DNA of 64,000 bases from a bacterium (GTDB taxonomy: Bacteria; Gemmatimonadota; Gemmatimonadetes; Longimicrobiales; RSA9). Below, piece by piece: positions 35,851-44,521 of this stretch. Numbering within the stretch: position 1 is the first letter of the stretch; every line of letters starts with the position of its first letter. The translations under genes were made by a program, and so were the position numbers. The stretch is taken from assembly GCA_003242735.1 (NCBI GenBank), contig QGVH01000003.1, positions 164,714 to 228,713 of the forward strand, written 5' to 3'. The notes beneath the pieces are model-generated. The model did no database searches and had not been told where the DNA came from. It saw nothing but the letters and a program-made list of their open reading frames with translations.

Positions 35851-38436
35851 ATGGGCCAGACGCTGCCGATCATCGGCGCGGCGCATCCCGTTTCTTCCCC
35901 GGCGGAGAAGCGGGATTTCTCGTTTCTGCGCCGGGTGATCGGGCCCACCGGCAACGCAGTCGCCGGTGGCATCGCCGCTCCTCCTGCCGCGCGAGATTCC
36001 AGCGCAACGCGACGGGGTGCGGATTCGCATCCGCAATCGGACAGCCCCACGCAACGCTGCGGCGCTCCGCACGACGCGCGTACACGAAGCATCGTCCATC
36101 GCACTGCGGTCCTTCTCGCCGCGTGGCTGACAGCCGCTGCTCCTAGCGCCGCAGCAACGCCGAGCGCGCCGAGCGCGATCACGGTAACGGCAGCGACGAG
36201 AGCGACAGCCGCCAGCCCGGCACCAAGCGCCGCGGCAGGCGTAGCGGCGGCTGCTTCCGTCGCGCGACGGATACCGCGCGCCGCTGCGCCGACCGCCGTC
36301 CAGCACCCTGCCACGCTCCTCGGCCGGGTCACCGACGCAGCCACCGGCGCGCCGCTCGAGGGGGCACACATCGAGCTGGATGGCGTCGACCAGGCCACCA
36401 GCACCGACGCATCCGGCTCGTTCCGTTTCCGCGCGCTCGAGCCGGGCCGCTACACCGTCCGTGTCACGCGCCTCGGCTACCGCACGCTCACCACCACCGT
36501 CGAGCTGGCGAACGGCCGCACCACGCGGCTGGACCTCGCCCTGGACGCGGAAGCGCTCCCGATCGCAGCCATCGACGTCGTCGCCCCCGACACGCGACGC
36601 GGGCAACAGCCCGGCGCCACCACCCTCACCCGCGCGGACATCGAACGCTCCGGCGCGCGCACGGCAGGCGAGCTCATCCGCGCGGTGCCGGGCGTCACCG
36701 TCCGCAGCACGACCACCGGCGGCCCCGAGACGGTCAGCATCCGCGGGAGTAGCGCAGGCGCCGTGCTGGTGCTGCTGGACGGCGTAGCCATCAACGATCC
36801 GGTGACGGGCGAGGCGGACCTGAGCGGGGTGCGCGCGAGCGCCATCGAGTCGGTGACCGTGCTGCCGGGCGCACGCTCGTCGCGCTACGGCCCGCGCGCG
36901 GAGGCGGGCGTGATCCTCATCGAGACGCGGCAGCCGGGCGGCGAGCGCACGCTCTCGACCGCGGTCGGCTCACTCGGCGGGCGCTCCGCGGCGCTGGAAT
37001 GGGGCGGCGTCTCGCCGGCCTGGGGCGCGGGCGTCGCGTGGCGCACGGCGGACGGATCGTTCGACTACGCGATCCCGTCGGACGTCGGCGGTGGGCGGGC
37101 GAGGCGGCAGAACGCGGACGTGGAGTCGCTGGACGCGTGGGCGGGCGCGTCGTTCGACGTGCTCGGCGCGCCGCTCCGCGTGCGCGGCGGCGTCGAGCGC
37201 ATGGAGCGCGGGCTGCCGGGCCGGAGCTTCGCTCCCTCGCCTCAGGCACGGCAGACGCTGGACCGGGCGCGGGCGTCGCTCTCGTGGCGGCACGCGGACG
37301 CGCGCAATGCGCTGAGCATCTCGCTCGCGGGCGTGCGCGACGCGCTGCGCTTCCGCGACCCGGCGCCGCCGTTCGGCCTGCCGTACGACGACACGGCCCA
37401 GGTCCGCGCCATCGAGCTGCGCGCGTCGGCGCAGCGGCGCCCCGAGCGCACGCTCCTCGACGACGTCGGCGTCGGAGTCGAGGCGCGCTGGCAGCACATC
37501 AGAGCAACGTCGCTCTCGAGCGACGCGCCGGAGCGCCGGCTCGACCTGGGCGTCTACGCCCACGCGGGCACGGAGACGAGCGCGCGCGGCATCGCGCTTT
37601 CGTTCGGTGCGGAGCTGCGCGCGGACCGGGACCCGCTGGACCACGGTTGGGTGTTCAGCCGTTCGGCGCACGCGCGCGCCGCCACGGACCGCGTCGAGCT
37701 GCGGCTCGCCAACCGCAGCAGCTACAGCCCGCCGACGCTGGGAGACCAGTTCTTCCGCGATGCGGTCGGCGTCGAGCCGAATCCCGACCTCCGGCCCGAG
37801 CGCGTGCCGTCCGAGTGGGAGGCGGGCGCGGGCGCCCGCGGCACGCTCGGCCGCGGCGTGGAGGCGTCGCTGGACGTCACGCTGTACCGCGGCGACGTGC
37901 GCGGGATGATCGTGTGGGCGCCGGACTTCCGGTTCATCTGGAGCCCGCGGAACTTCGACGTGAGGCGAGCGGGCGCGGACGTGCGGGCGGAGGCGACGGC
38001 GCTCGCGCGGCGGCTGACGTTCGCGGCGACGCACACCTATGCGCGCGTCGCATACACGACGCAGGGCCCGGCCAAGGGCGAGGGCTGGGGAGAGCAGGTG
38101 GTTTATCGTCCCCGGCATACCTCTGTCATCTCGGCGTCCTGGAACGATCATCCCCTCGCCCTGCACCTGGAGGCGCGCTACACGGGTGAGCGCAACACCG
38201 ATCCCTCGGGCGTCAACGTGCTGCCCGGGTTCTGGACGGTGCACGCCCGTGCGTCGCGGGAGTGGCGCATCTTCGGCTGGTCCGCGAGGACGTCGCTCGA
38301 CGTCGACCGGCTCCTCGATGAGAAGGACACGCTGATCTTCGGCTTCCCGGATCCGGGCCGCGTGCTGCGTTTCGGCGTCGAGCTGCGGCCCGCCCCCAAA
38401 GCTTCGACCACAGCTTCGACACGAGGTCTGCCATGA
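35851..38436 (+). CDS. BtuB-like TonB-dependent receptor under B12 control
   Basis: An outer-membrane receptor of up to 861 residues. From the ATG at 35851: a signal-like segment at about 83-101, an Ala/Pro-rich stretch, a CarboxypepD_reg-like domain about 155-235, a plug about 250-370 ('ELIRAVPGVTVRS', 'VSIRGSSAGAVLVLLDGVAIND', 'RYGPRAEAGVILIETRQPG') and the beta-barrel. The riboswitch directly upstream makes cobalamin the likely substrate. The start is a problem: the signal-like part lies about 80 codons after the ATG and no ATG, GTG or TTG stands just before it, so an unusual start or a sequence error is possible. The stop overlaps the next gene as ATGA. Confidence 0.85.
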   Translation: MGQTLPIIGAAHPVSSPAEKRDFSFLRRVIGPTGNAVAGGIAAPPAARDSSATRRGADSHPQSDSPTQRCGAPHDARTRSIVHRTAVLLAAWLTAAAPSAAATPSAPSAITVTAATRATAASPAPSAAAGVAAAASVARRIPRAAAPTAVQHPATLLGRVTDAATGAPLEGAHIELDGVDQATSTDASGSFRFRALEPGRYTVRVTRLGYRTLTTTVELANGRTTRLDLALDAEALPIAAIDVVAPDTRRGQQPGATTLTRADIERSGARTAGELIRAVPGVTVRSTTTGGPETVSIRGSSAGAVLVLLDGVAINDPVTGEADLSGVRASAIESVTVLPGARSSRYGPRAEAGVILIETRQPGGERTLSTAVGSLGGRSAALEWGGVSPAWGAGVAWRTADGSFDYAIPSDVGGGRARRQNADVESLDAWAGASFDVLGAPLRVRGGVERMERGLPGRSFAPSPQARQTLDRARASLSWRHADARNALSISLAGVRDALRFRDPAPPFGLPYDDTAQVRAIELRASAQRRPERTLLDDVGVGVEARWQHIRATSLSSDAPERRLDLGVYAHAGTETSARGIALSFGAELRADRDPLDHGWVFSRSAHARAATDRVELRLANRSSYSPPTLGDQFFRDAVGVEPNPDLRPERVPSEWEAGAGARGTLGRGVEASLDVTLYRGDVRGMIVWAPDFRFIWSPRNFDVRRAGADVRAEATALARRLTFAATHTYARVAYTTQGPAKGEGWGEQVVYRPRHTSVISASWNDHPLALHLEARYTGERNTDPSGVNVLPGFWTVHARASREWRIFGWSARTSLDVDRLLDEKDTLIFGFPDPGRVLRFGVELRPAPKASTTASTRGLP

Positions 38437-39491
38437 GAAAACGCGTTCGCGGCGCGCGCCGCGCGCTGCTCGTCCCCGTCGTCGCCGCCTTCATCGCTGC
38501 GTGCGGCGGCGACGATGATCTGTCCGGGCCCCCGTCCACGCCCGAGACCGAGCTCGGCGTCGTGCTCAACAGCGTGGAACGCTCGCTCACCGTGTTCGCG
38601 GTGGACAGCCCGGACGCGCGGTTCACCATCGGACTGGGGCCGGACGGCAGTCCGGTCGCGCTCGCGGTGCGCGGCGGGCGCGTCGTGGTGCCGATGGGCA
38701 TCGTTCCCGCCGCGGTGGTCGTGGACCTGGAGCAGCGGGCGGTCGTGCACACGGTGGCGCTGCCGGCGAACTCCGGCGCCACGGGCGCGGCGTTCCTGAA
38801 CGACACGCTCGCGCTGGTGACGAACCCGAGCCGCAACAGCGTCTCGGTGGTGAACGTGCTGCGCGGCACGGCCGGCGCGGAGATCGAGGTGGGCGAGTAC
38901 CCGCAAGCGATCGTCGTGGTGGGCGACACAGCGTACGTCATCAACGCGCGCCTCGGCCCGGACTTCCAGCCGACGGGGCCGGGCACCATCACGGTGCTCG
39001 CGGGCGTGCCGCCGGCGGTGATCGGCACCATCCAGCTCAGCGGGCTGAACCCCGGCGATGCCGGGGTCGGCGCGGACGGGCGTCTCTACGTGGTGCACTC
39101 GGGCCGCTTCGGTCAGGGTGACGGGTCGCTCTCCGTCGTCGATCGCGGCACGCAGGCGGAGCTCCAGCACCACACCGGCTTCGGCGAGTTCCCGGGGAGC
39201 ATCGCGGTGGACAACGGCGGCCGCGTTTACGTCGGCTCCTTCGGCTACGGGATCGCGGTGTGGGATGCGGCGACGACGTCGTTCGTCCGCTCGCCGGCGA
39301 ACGCGATCACGCCGGGCGGCGTCCCGTCCAGCGCGGGCGTGGGGCTGGACGGCGCTGGGCGCGTGTACGCGCTCGAGCCGGAATGCACGAAGGCCGCGCG
39401 GGTGTTCCGGCTGACTGCGTCGTACGAGGTCGAGGCGGAGGTGCCGGTGGGCGTGTGCCCGATCGCGATCGCGTTCACGACGGTGCGTTAG
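38433..39491 (+). CDS. Beta-propeller lipoprotein, BtuG-like
   Basis: A 352-residue lipoprotein (lipobox IAAC, cysteine 24). The mature part is built from repeating 40-50-residue blades ('GSPVALAVRGGRVVVPMG', 'NSVSVVNVLRG', 'YPQAIVVVGDTAYVIN', 'GRVYVGSFGYGIAVWD'), a YncE-like propeller. In Bacteroides, BtuG is exactly such a surface propeller lipoprotein: it binds B12 very tightly, caps BtuB and is encoded with it under a cobalamin riboswitch. The same order and control are seen here, with ATGA coupling to the receptor gene. Sequence kinship to BtuG is not shown; the call rests on architecture and context. Confidence 0.75.
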   Translation: MRKRVRGARRALLVPVVAAFIAACGGDDDLSGPPSTPETELGVVLNSVERSLTVFAVDSPDARFTIGLGPDGSPVALAVRGGRVVVPMGIVPAAVVVDLEQRAVVHTVALPANSGATGAAFLNDTLALVTNPSRNSVSVVNVLRGTAGAEIEVGEYPQAIVVVGDTAYVINARLGPDFQPTGPGTITVLAGVPPAVIGTIQLSGLNPGDAGVGADGRLYVVHSGRFGQGDGSLSVVDRGTQAELQHHTGFGEFPGSIAVDNGGRVYVGSFGYGIAVWDAATTSFVRSPANAITPGGVPSSAGVGLDGAGRVYALEPECTKAARVFRLTASYEVEAEVPVGVCPIAIAFTTVR

Positions 39492-39827
39492 CGACGGCGC
39501 GACGGCTGAGGGGTGTTCGTCGGTGGAGTCGTACGGGGGACTCACTGGCCGCGGAGATCGAGAGGGGGGCCCGATTCGCTGCCCCGGGCGCCTGCGCCCG
39601 CCCTCCCGGCTCGCGTCTGAGCGCTTTGCCGGGGCCCGCGGCTGGCGCGCGGGCGAGAAAGTGGCCATCTTGGGGCGGCGTCGAGTGGACCGAGCCGCCC
39701 GGGTGGGCCGTGGACGCGGCTTCGGGGGTAGAAGGCGCGGCGACCAGGCGGTGCGCCGTGGCCGGACCGGGACCCCACGGCGCCCGGCGCGAGCACCACC
39801 GGCGCGAGCACCAGGAGCAGAGAACGA
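39492..39827. other. Intergenic region before heme O synthase
   Basis: About 336 GC-rich bases. I see no gene, no clear promoter pair and no conserved RNA here. Confidence 0.3.
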
Positions 39828-40721
39828 ATGGAAGTTGCGATAGAAGGGCGGGCGGTGGCGCGGGCGCAGCAGAGCCGTGCGGCGATCACGCTGGGCAAGC
39901 CGGGGATCGCTGCGTTCATCACCATGGCCGCGGTGGCGGCGTACGTCGTCGCGGGCGGCGGCGTCCCGAGCGCGAGGTTCTTCCACGTGATCGTGGCGAC
40001 GATGCTCGTGGCCTCGGGCGCGGCCGCGCTGAACCAGGTGCGTGAGGCCGAGGTCGACGGGCAGATGCGGCGCACCCGCCATCGGCCGATCCCGAGCGGC
40101 GCCCTTGCTCGGCAGCAGGCCGTGACCGTCGCGGTCGGGCTCACGGTGAGCGGGTTCGCCTACTCGGCGGTGACGCTGCCCTGGCTGACGACCGCGCTGC
40201 TGGCCCTGAGTCACGCGAGCTACGTCGTCCTCTACACACCGCTCAAGCGGATCACCCCGCACAACACGCTGGTCGGCGGGATCCCCGGCTCGGTGCCGGT
40301 GCTGGCGGGCTGGGTCGCCGCAGGCGCCGCCATCGACGTCGTCGCGCTGGCGCTCACGTTCGTGCTGTTCCTCTGGCAGATCCCACACTTCCTGGCCATC
40401 GGCTGGATGTGCCGGGATGACTACCGCGTCGCGGGCTTCCGCATGCTCACCGTGGATGACGTGGACGGCACGGCGACGGCACTCGTCTCAACCGTCTACA
40501 CGCTGGCGCTGGTGCCCGTCAGCCTCGTCCCGTTCCTGGCCGGCGCGGCGGGCTGGGTGTACGCCGTGGCTGCGGCCGCGGCAGGTGCATGGTACCTGCG
40601 GAGCGCGGCCTCCTTCCTGGCCAGCCGCACCGAAGCTCGCGCCCGGGCGATGTTCCTGGCCTCGCTGGCGTACCTGCCCACGGTGCTCGTGGTGCTGGTG
40701 GTGGAGAACCTGTTGGCCTGA
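39828..40721 (+). CDS. ctaB: Protoheme IX farnesyltransferase (heme O synthase)
   Basis: A 297-residue UbiA-family prenyltransferase of the inner membrane that adds a farnesyl group to heme B, giving heme O for cytochrome oxidase. The first aspartate-rich site reads N-x3-E-x2-D-x3-RT-x-HRP in 'NQVREAEVDGQMRRTRHRPIPSG' (about 74-96); the second is 'DDYRVAGFRMLTVDD' near 199-213. Seven to nine membrane helices are visible. ATG 39828 follows AGGAG at 13 bases. No oxidase genes flank it directly. A strong hairpin follows the stop. Confidence 0.94.
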   Translation: MEVAIEGRAVARAQQSRAAITLGKPGIAAFITMAAVAAYVVAGGGVPSARFFHVIVATMLVASGAAALNQVREAEVDGQMRRTRHRPIPSGALARQQAVTVAVGLTVSGFAYSAVTLPWLTTALLALSHASYVVLYTPLKRITPHNTLVGGIPGSVPVLAGWVAAGAAIDVVALALTFVLFLWQIPHFLAIGWMCRDDYRVAGFRMLTVDDVDGTATALVSTVYTLALVPVSLVPFLAGAAGWVYAVAAAAAGAWYLRSAASFLASRTEARARAMFLASLAYLPTVLVVLVVENLLA

Positions 40722-40733
40722 GCCACGTCTGAC

Positions 40734-40769
40734 CGCGATCCGCCGCCTCCATGGCTGCGGCGGATCGCG
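40734..40769 (+). terminator. Hairpin terminator after ctaB
   Basis: CGCGATCCGCCGC (40734-40746) pairs perfectly with GCGGCGGATCGCG (40757-40769), 10-base loop, 13-base stem, 12 bases after the stop. No U-run follows. Confidence 0.65.
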
Positions 40770-40912
40770 ACTCCTGCGAGGAGCTCCTCCGCGGTTCGCG
40801 TGATCCGGCGTCCGGCCCGCCGGGCGCCAGGCGATCGCGCGTCTTCTCCCTTGCGCCCGACCGCGGCGCGCGGGATCCTGGGCGCGAGCAGGCGGCCATC
40901 GCCGATCACCCC

Positions 40913-41157
40913 GTGAAGGATGCGGCCGAGCCGGCGCTCGACGCGGCCACGACGGCTCCCTGTCCGAACTGCGGCAACGTGACGGCCGGCCGGCGCTACT
41001 GCGGCGAGTGCGGCCAGAGCCGCCGCGACCTCAACGGCTGCTCGTCGCCTACGACGCGAGCCTCGCCGGCTCCAACGTGCGGACCGTGATCGCGACCGCT
41101 GTGCTGGGGTGGGTGTTGGTCGTCGTGCCAAGCGTCATGGCGCTGCTCCGGGCATAG
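40913..41157 (+). pseudogene. Remnant of a zinc-ribbon membrane protein (DUF3667-like)
   Basis: One frame encodes a zinc ribbon, 'CPNCGNVTAGRRYCGECGQ', followed by 'SRRDL', the usual opening of DUF3667-type membrane proteins. From 41035 a different frame encodes 'RLLVAYDASLAGSNVRTVIATAVLGWVLVVVPSVMALLRA' (split here over positions 41035-41154), which looks like the final membrane helix, ending in TAG at 41155-41157. The middle of the gene is missing and the two ends are out of frame, so this is a deletion remnant. Confidence 0.6.
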
Positions 41158-41298
41158 GCCGGTCGAGCGAGCGCGATGGTGCGCTGGCGGCGCGGACGCT
41201 CACACCCGCGCCACCCCGCTTGCCCGCGGATGCGGTCGTGAAGCGATTCTGGCGAACGCCCGCTCCCCGGCTCACCAGGCATCCGCCGTCGTGACTCC

Positions 41299-43008
41299 AT
41301 GCGCTGGCTCGCGATCGCCTCGACGGTCCTCGTCGCCGGCTTCCTCACGGCTTCCCCTGGCCTTGCCCAGAACCCGTTCGACTCGATCGACACCCCCCGC
41401 GGCAAGTGCAGGCTCTGGGCGCCGATCCCCGGCGGCAGCGATCCGCGTCGGGATGCGGCCTACGACCGCTGCGCACTGGACCGCGCCCCCACGCTGCTCG
41501 ACGGTGCGCCCATGCCGCCGGCGCCCCGGTGTGGCGCCGCGCTCGGCGACTTCACGGTCATCCTCGACCCGGACGGCACCGTGGACCCACGGCTGACGCG
41601 GGCGTGGACGAGAGGCACGGACACGGTTTCCCATCGCCAGGCGCTGGAAACGATCCGCCGCTGGCGGTTCGAGCCGGGGATGCGGGGCGGCACTCCGGTC
41701 CGCAGCGGGTTCGTGCTGCGCGTCGCGTCCGGTCCGCGGAACGACACGCTGCCCTCGCGGCCGGAGTGGACGTACAGGCAGGGCCTGGACGAGGACACGC
41801 TCTTCGGCACCTGGACCACCGAAGCGCCGCTGCCGCCGTTCCCCCCGGAGCGGGTCGACAGCATCTACATGGCCGTGCTCCGGCGTCTGGTCAGGATGAA
41901 GGTGATCGTGCCCGGCCCGCTGGAGCGGTACTGCCTGGTCCTCGAGAGCGGGGACTCGGCGACGCACGCGCGGTGCACGTCGCGGGCGTACGGCGTCCTG
42001 TACCCGTCGGACCTCCGCCACCCTCCTGCTGCGCTGGCTCCCTACGGCTGCGAGCGTTCCACGGATGCGGCGCGGATCGTCCTCCCGCGCGTGCACAGGA
42101 CGGAGAACGACCGTGTGGTGCTCTATCCGAGCGGCGACCGGCTGCCGGACTGGCCACCGGGTTTCGAGGGCCGCACGTACCGCGCGTGGAGCGCACACTG
42201 CGTTGGAGATGTGCCCGACCACGGGGAGGTCTCGATCGACTGCTTCGTCACGCCGACGTTGTCGCAGCGGGATCTCGGACGCAGGGAGAGGGAGCACAAG
42301 GCCGCTGCCGTGAGCGCGGACGTTGCCGACGCCGACTCGCTTCGCGTCACGGTGATCGCGATGGCGCGGGGCGCTTACCAGGCGGACACGCTGCATGTGG
42401 TGGTGCGGCCCGTCCCGCGGCTGAACACGGCAGCGGTTCGCGACTCGATCCATCCGCGCGGCGGTTGGTCGGCCCACTCGCCCCAGGAGGGTTCCGAACT
42501 CTACGTTCTCCAGGGCAGTCCTTCGGGCACGGAGCTGCAGATCGTCGAGGTCGAGCCCGGGCCCGCGCCCCATGGCGAGCGCACGAGGTCGTCACGCTGC
42601 GGCCCGGGAGGGCTCGCGCGCGGCGATTTCGTGGCGTTCCTCCTGGGCGACGTCGGGGATCGGGCTCGGGCGCCGATCACGCTCTGCTTCTCTGACGGCG
42701 CGGCATGCAGCATGTCGTACGTCCTGGACCCGGATCGGCACACGCTGGTCGAGCGGTCGCACCTCACGTTCCGGCTGTCGGATCTACGCGAGGACAGGCG
42801 TAGAGGCGAGCAGCTCGTGTTCCGCATTTGCACGGACCCCGCGCCGCCGGGCCCGATGCCGCTGGCCCTGGTCCGGGCGAACGGCCGGTGGCAGGCCCGG
42901 GCATGGATCCCGCGGAGAGTCGGGCCCGATGCGTGGGAGTATGGCGCCATCTGGGAGGGAGGGTACCCGCCCGGCACCGGGGTTCGGTTGTACCTGATCG
43001 CGCGCTGA
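41299..43008 (+). CDS. Secreted protein with TonB_C-like domain, function unknown
   Basis: A 569-residue exported protein (signal peptide to about residue 23, ending GLAQ). Residues 80-150 match the TonB C-terminal domain pattern ('FTVILDPDGTVDPRLTRAW', 'ALETIRRWRFEPGMRGGTPVRSGFVLRV'), as found in many exported proteins that are not true TonB. The remaining 400 residues form beta-rich segments with several cysteine pairs that I cannot assign. It follows the remnant gene by 140 bases and seems to be a single gene. Confidence 0.6.
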   Translation: MRWLAIASTVLVAGFLTASPGLAQNPFDSIDTPRGKCRLWAPIPGGSDPRRDAAYDRCALDRAPTLLDGAPMPPAPRCGAALGDFTVILDPDGTVDPRLTRAWTRGTDTVSHRQALETIRRWRFEPGMRGGTPVRSGFVLRVASGPRNDTLPSRPEWTYRQGLDEDTLFGTWTTEAPLPPFPPERVDSIYMAVLRRLVRMKVIVPGPLERYCLVLESGDSATHARCTSRAYGVLYPSDLRHPPAALAPYGCERSTDAARIVLPRVHRTENDRVVLYPSGDRLPDWPPGFEGRTYRAWSAHCVGDVPDHGEVSIDCFVTPTLSQRDLGRREREHKAAAVSADVADADSLRVTVIAMARGAYQADTLHVVVRPVPRLNTAAVRDSIHPRGGWSAHSPQEGSELYVLQGSPSGTELQIVEVEPGPAPHGERTRSSRCGPGGLARGDFVAFLLGDVGDRARAPITLCFSDGAACSMSYVLDPDRHTLVERSHLTFRLSDLREDRRRGEQLVFRICTDPAPPGPMPLALVRANGRWQARAWIPRRVGPDAWEYGAIWEGGYPPGTGVRLYLIAR

Positions 43009-43045
43009 CCGCAAAGCGCCGTGCTGCCGCGTACGCCGTACCCGG

Positions 43046-43255
43046 TCACTCGGCGGCCGGCCCCGCCGCCTCGTCGAGCTCCGCCATCAGAGCATCCAGG
43101 TCCAGCCCGTGCTTCCGCGCCACCTCCTCGATCGGCAACGCGCCGCCGCAGCACGAGTCGATGCCGTAGCGGTCGAAGACCGCGACGGTGCGTGGGTGCA
43201 GCAGCATCACGGTGTTCACCGTCATTGCCGGTGTGATCCGACTGTCCGTCTTCAT
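43046..43255 (-). CDS. DUF542 (ScdA N-terminal) domain protein
   Basis: A 69-residue protein that is a single DUF542 domain, the short N-terminal part of ScdA/RIC, the di-iron protein that repairs Fe-S clusters damaged by nitric oxide. The hallmark CC pair is in 'RYGIDSCCGGALPIEEVARKHGL'. The hemerythrin-like di-iron domain is not present. The start overlaps the stop of the preceding gene as ATGA, and GGAAGG precedes it. Last gene of the leftward operon. Confidence 0.88.
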   Translation of the reverse strand: MKTDSRITPAMTVNTVMLLHPRTVAVFDRYGIDSCCGGALPIEEVARKHGLDLDALMAELDEAAGPAAE

Positions 43256-43722
43256 GTGTCCTTCCCTTCGTGACCGGGGGCACGCGCGCCGTGCAGCACG
43301 CGCGGCCGCATGAGCGGTGACGGCGCCGCGTCCAGCGTGCGCCAGATGTTGTAGATGAAGATGCCCGCCGAGACCATGCTGAGCAGCGCGCCGCTGTGCA
43401 GGAACGGCGTTGCCAGCCGACCGATGAACGGCCGGAAGATCCAGCCGCCGACGAGCAGCCCCAGCCCGATGTTGGCGACCCAGACGTGCACGACGGCGAG
43501 TGCGCGGCTGGGCAGGGGCGAGCCGGCGAAGCGCGGCATCACGTGGTACGCGACGCCGAAGATCATCATGGTGACGAAGCCGAGCAAGTTCGCGTGCACA
43601 TGCGCGGGTCGCACGACCAGGAGCCGGCCGCCGGGCCACACGGCCATGCCGAGACCGAGCAGCACGCCGACGCCGAACCACACCAGGCTGGCGCGGATGA
43701 AGTGACGGACGAACGGCTCCAT
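43252..43722 (-). CDS. Four-helix membrane protein related to heme-copper oxidase subunit I
   Basis: A 156-residue membrane protein with four predicted helices. The central part 'RPAHVHANLLGFVTMMIFGVAYHVMPRF' has the histidine spacing seen in NorB/CcoN-type subunits (H-x-H-x-N in one helix end, then YH..P in the next), but the length is only a fraction of a full subunit. It may bind heme or be a sensor or accessory in nitric-oxide handling. TGATG coupling joins it to the Crp/Fnr gene and ATGA to the DUF542 gene. Confidence 0.7.
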   Translation of the reverse strand: MEPFVRHFIRASLVWFGVGVLLGLGMAVWPGGRLLVVRPAHVHANLLGFVTMMIFGVAYHVMPRFAGSPLPSRALAVVHVWVANIGLGLLVGGWIFRPFIGRLATPFLHSGALLSMVSAGIFIYNIWRTLDAAPSPLMRPRVLHGARAPGHEGKDT

Positions 43723-44429
43723 CAACGTTCCCCCCGTGCCGCCTCATCCAAACGCGCTGCGTCGAGGATCTCGACCTGGCGGCCGGCCTGCGCGATGACG
43801 CCGTCCCTCCGCAACGCCGCGAGAGCCCGGGCGACGCCTTCGCGGGTGGTGGCCAGCTCGCGCGCCAACTCCTCCTGTGTCTTCGGCAGCGTGAAGCGGC
43901 CACCGTCCCGCAGCACGCCCCTGGCCTCGGCGATCTCCACGAGCGTGGCAGCGACCCGCGAGCGCACGTCCTTCAGCGTGACCTTCGCGATCAGCGCGAC
44001 CATGCGGCGTAGCCGAGCGCCGAGGTTGCGGATCACGGCATCCGCGATCTCCGGGTTCTCCCGATAGAGCTGTTGGAAGGCGTCCTGCGGCAGGAAGAGC
44101 AGGCGGCTGTCCTCGAGCGCGCGGGCGGACGCGGGGTACGGGCCGCCGTCGAACAGCGGGACCTCCGCCACCGGCTCGCCCGGCCCCTGGATGTGCAGGA
44201 CCTGCTCCCGCCCGGCCGGGCTCGCGCGATGAACCTGGATCCGCCCCTCGAGGACGACGTAGAGCCCATGGCACGGCTCGCCGCGGCGGAAGAGCGTCGC
44301 GTTCTTCGGCAGCCGCCGCGTGATGGTACGCGCCGCGACGGCGCGCAGCGCCTCATTGCTCAGTCCCGCGAAGAGCGGGAGGTCACGCAAGATCTCGGCT
44401 ACGGGGCGAGCGGATGCATCTCCTGTCAC
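43722..44429 (-). CDS. Crp/Fnr-family transcriptional regulator
   Basis: A 235-residue regulator. Residues 10-130 form the cyclic-nucleotide-binding-type beta-roll ('LPLFAGLSNEALRAVAARTITRRLPKNATLFRRGEPCHGLYVVLEGRIQV' spread over about 14-65; 'GPGEPVAEVPLFDGGPYPASARA'); 155-225 is the winged helix-turn-helix ('FTLPKTQEELARELATTREGVARALAAL'). No N-terminal cysteine cluster of FNR is present, so it is closer to Dnr-type NO sensors. GTG 44429 (GGAGG upstream) is preferred to 44558. It sits inside the operon it may control; two palindromes lie before that operon. Confidence 0.9.
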   Translation of the reverse strand: MTGDASARPVAEILRDLPLFAGLSNEALRAVAARTITRRLPKNATLFRRGEPCHGLYVVLEGRIQVHRASPAGREQVLHIQGPGEPVAEVPLFDGGPYPASARALEDSRLLFLPQDAFQQLYRENPEIADAVIRNLGARLRRMVALIAKVTLKDVRSRVAATLVEIAEARGVLRDGGRFTLPKTQEELARELATTREGVARALAALRRDGVIAQAGRQVEILDAARLDEAARGER

Positions 44430-44521
44430 CAGCGGCGCCTCCAGCAGCGTGAGAGGGCGAGGGTGAGCATGGCCGGCACGCGACGCACGGCGCGGGGCGC
44501 TCGCCGGCCATGCAGCCGCTG

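Noticed and set aside
40751..41089. 112-codon frame treated as a full gene
   Set aside because: Its start lies inside the ctaB terminator hairpin and its end is out of frame with the conserved helix; it fits a pseudogene better.
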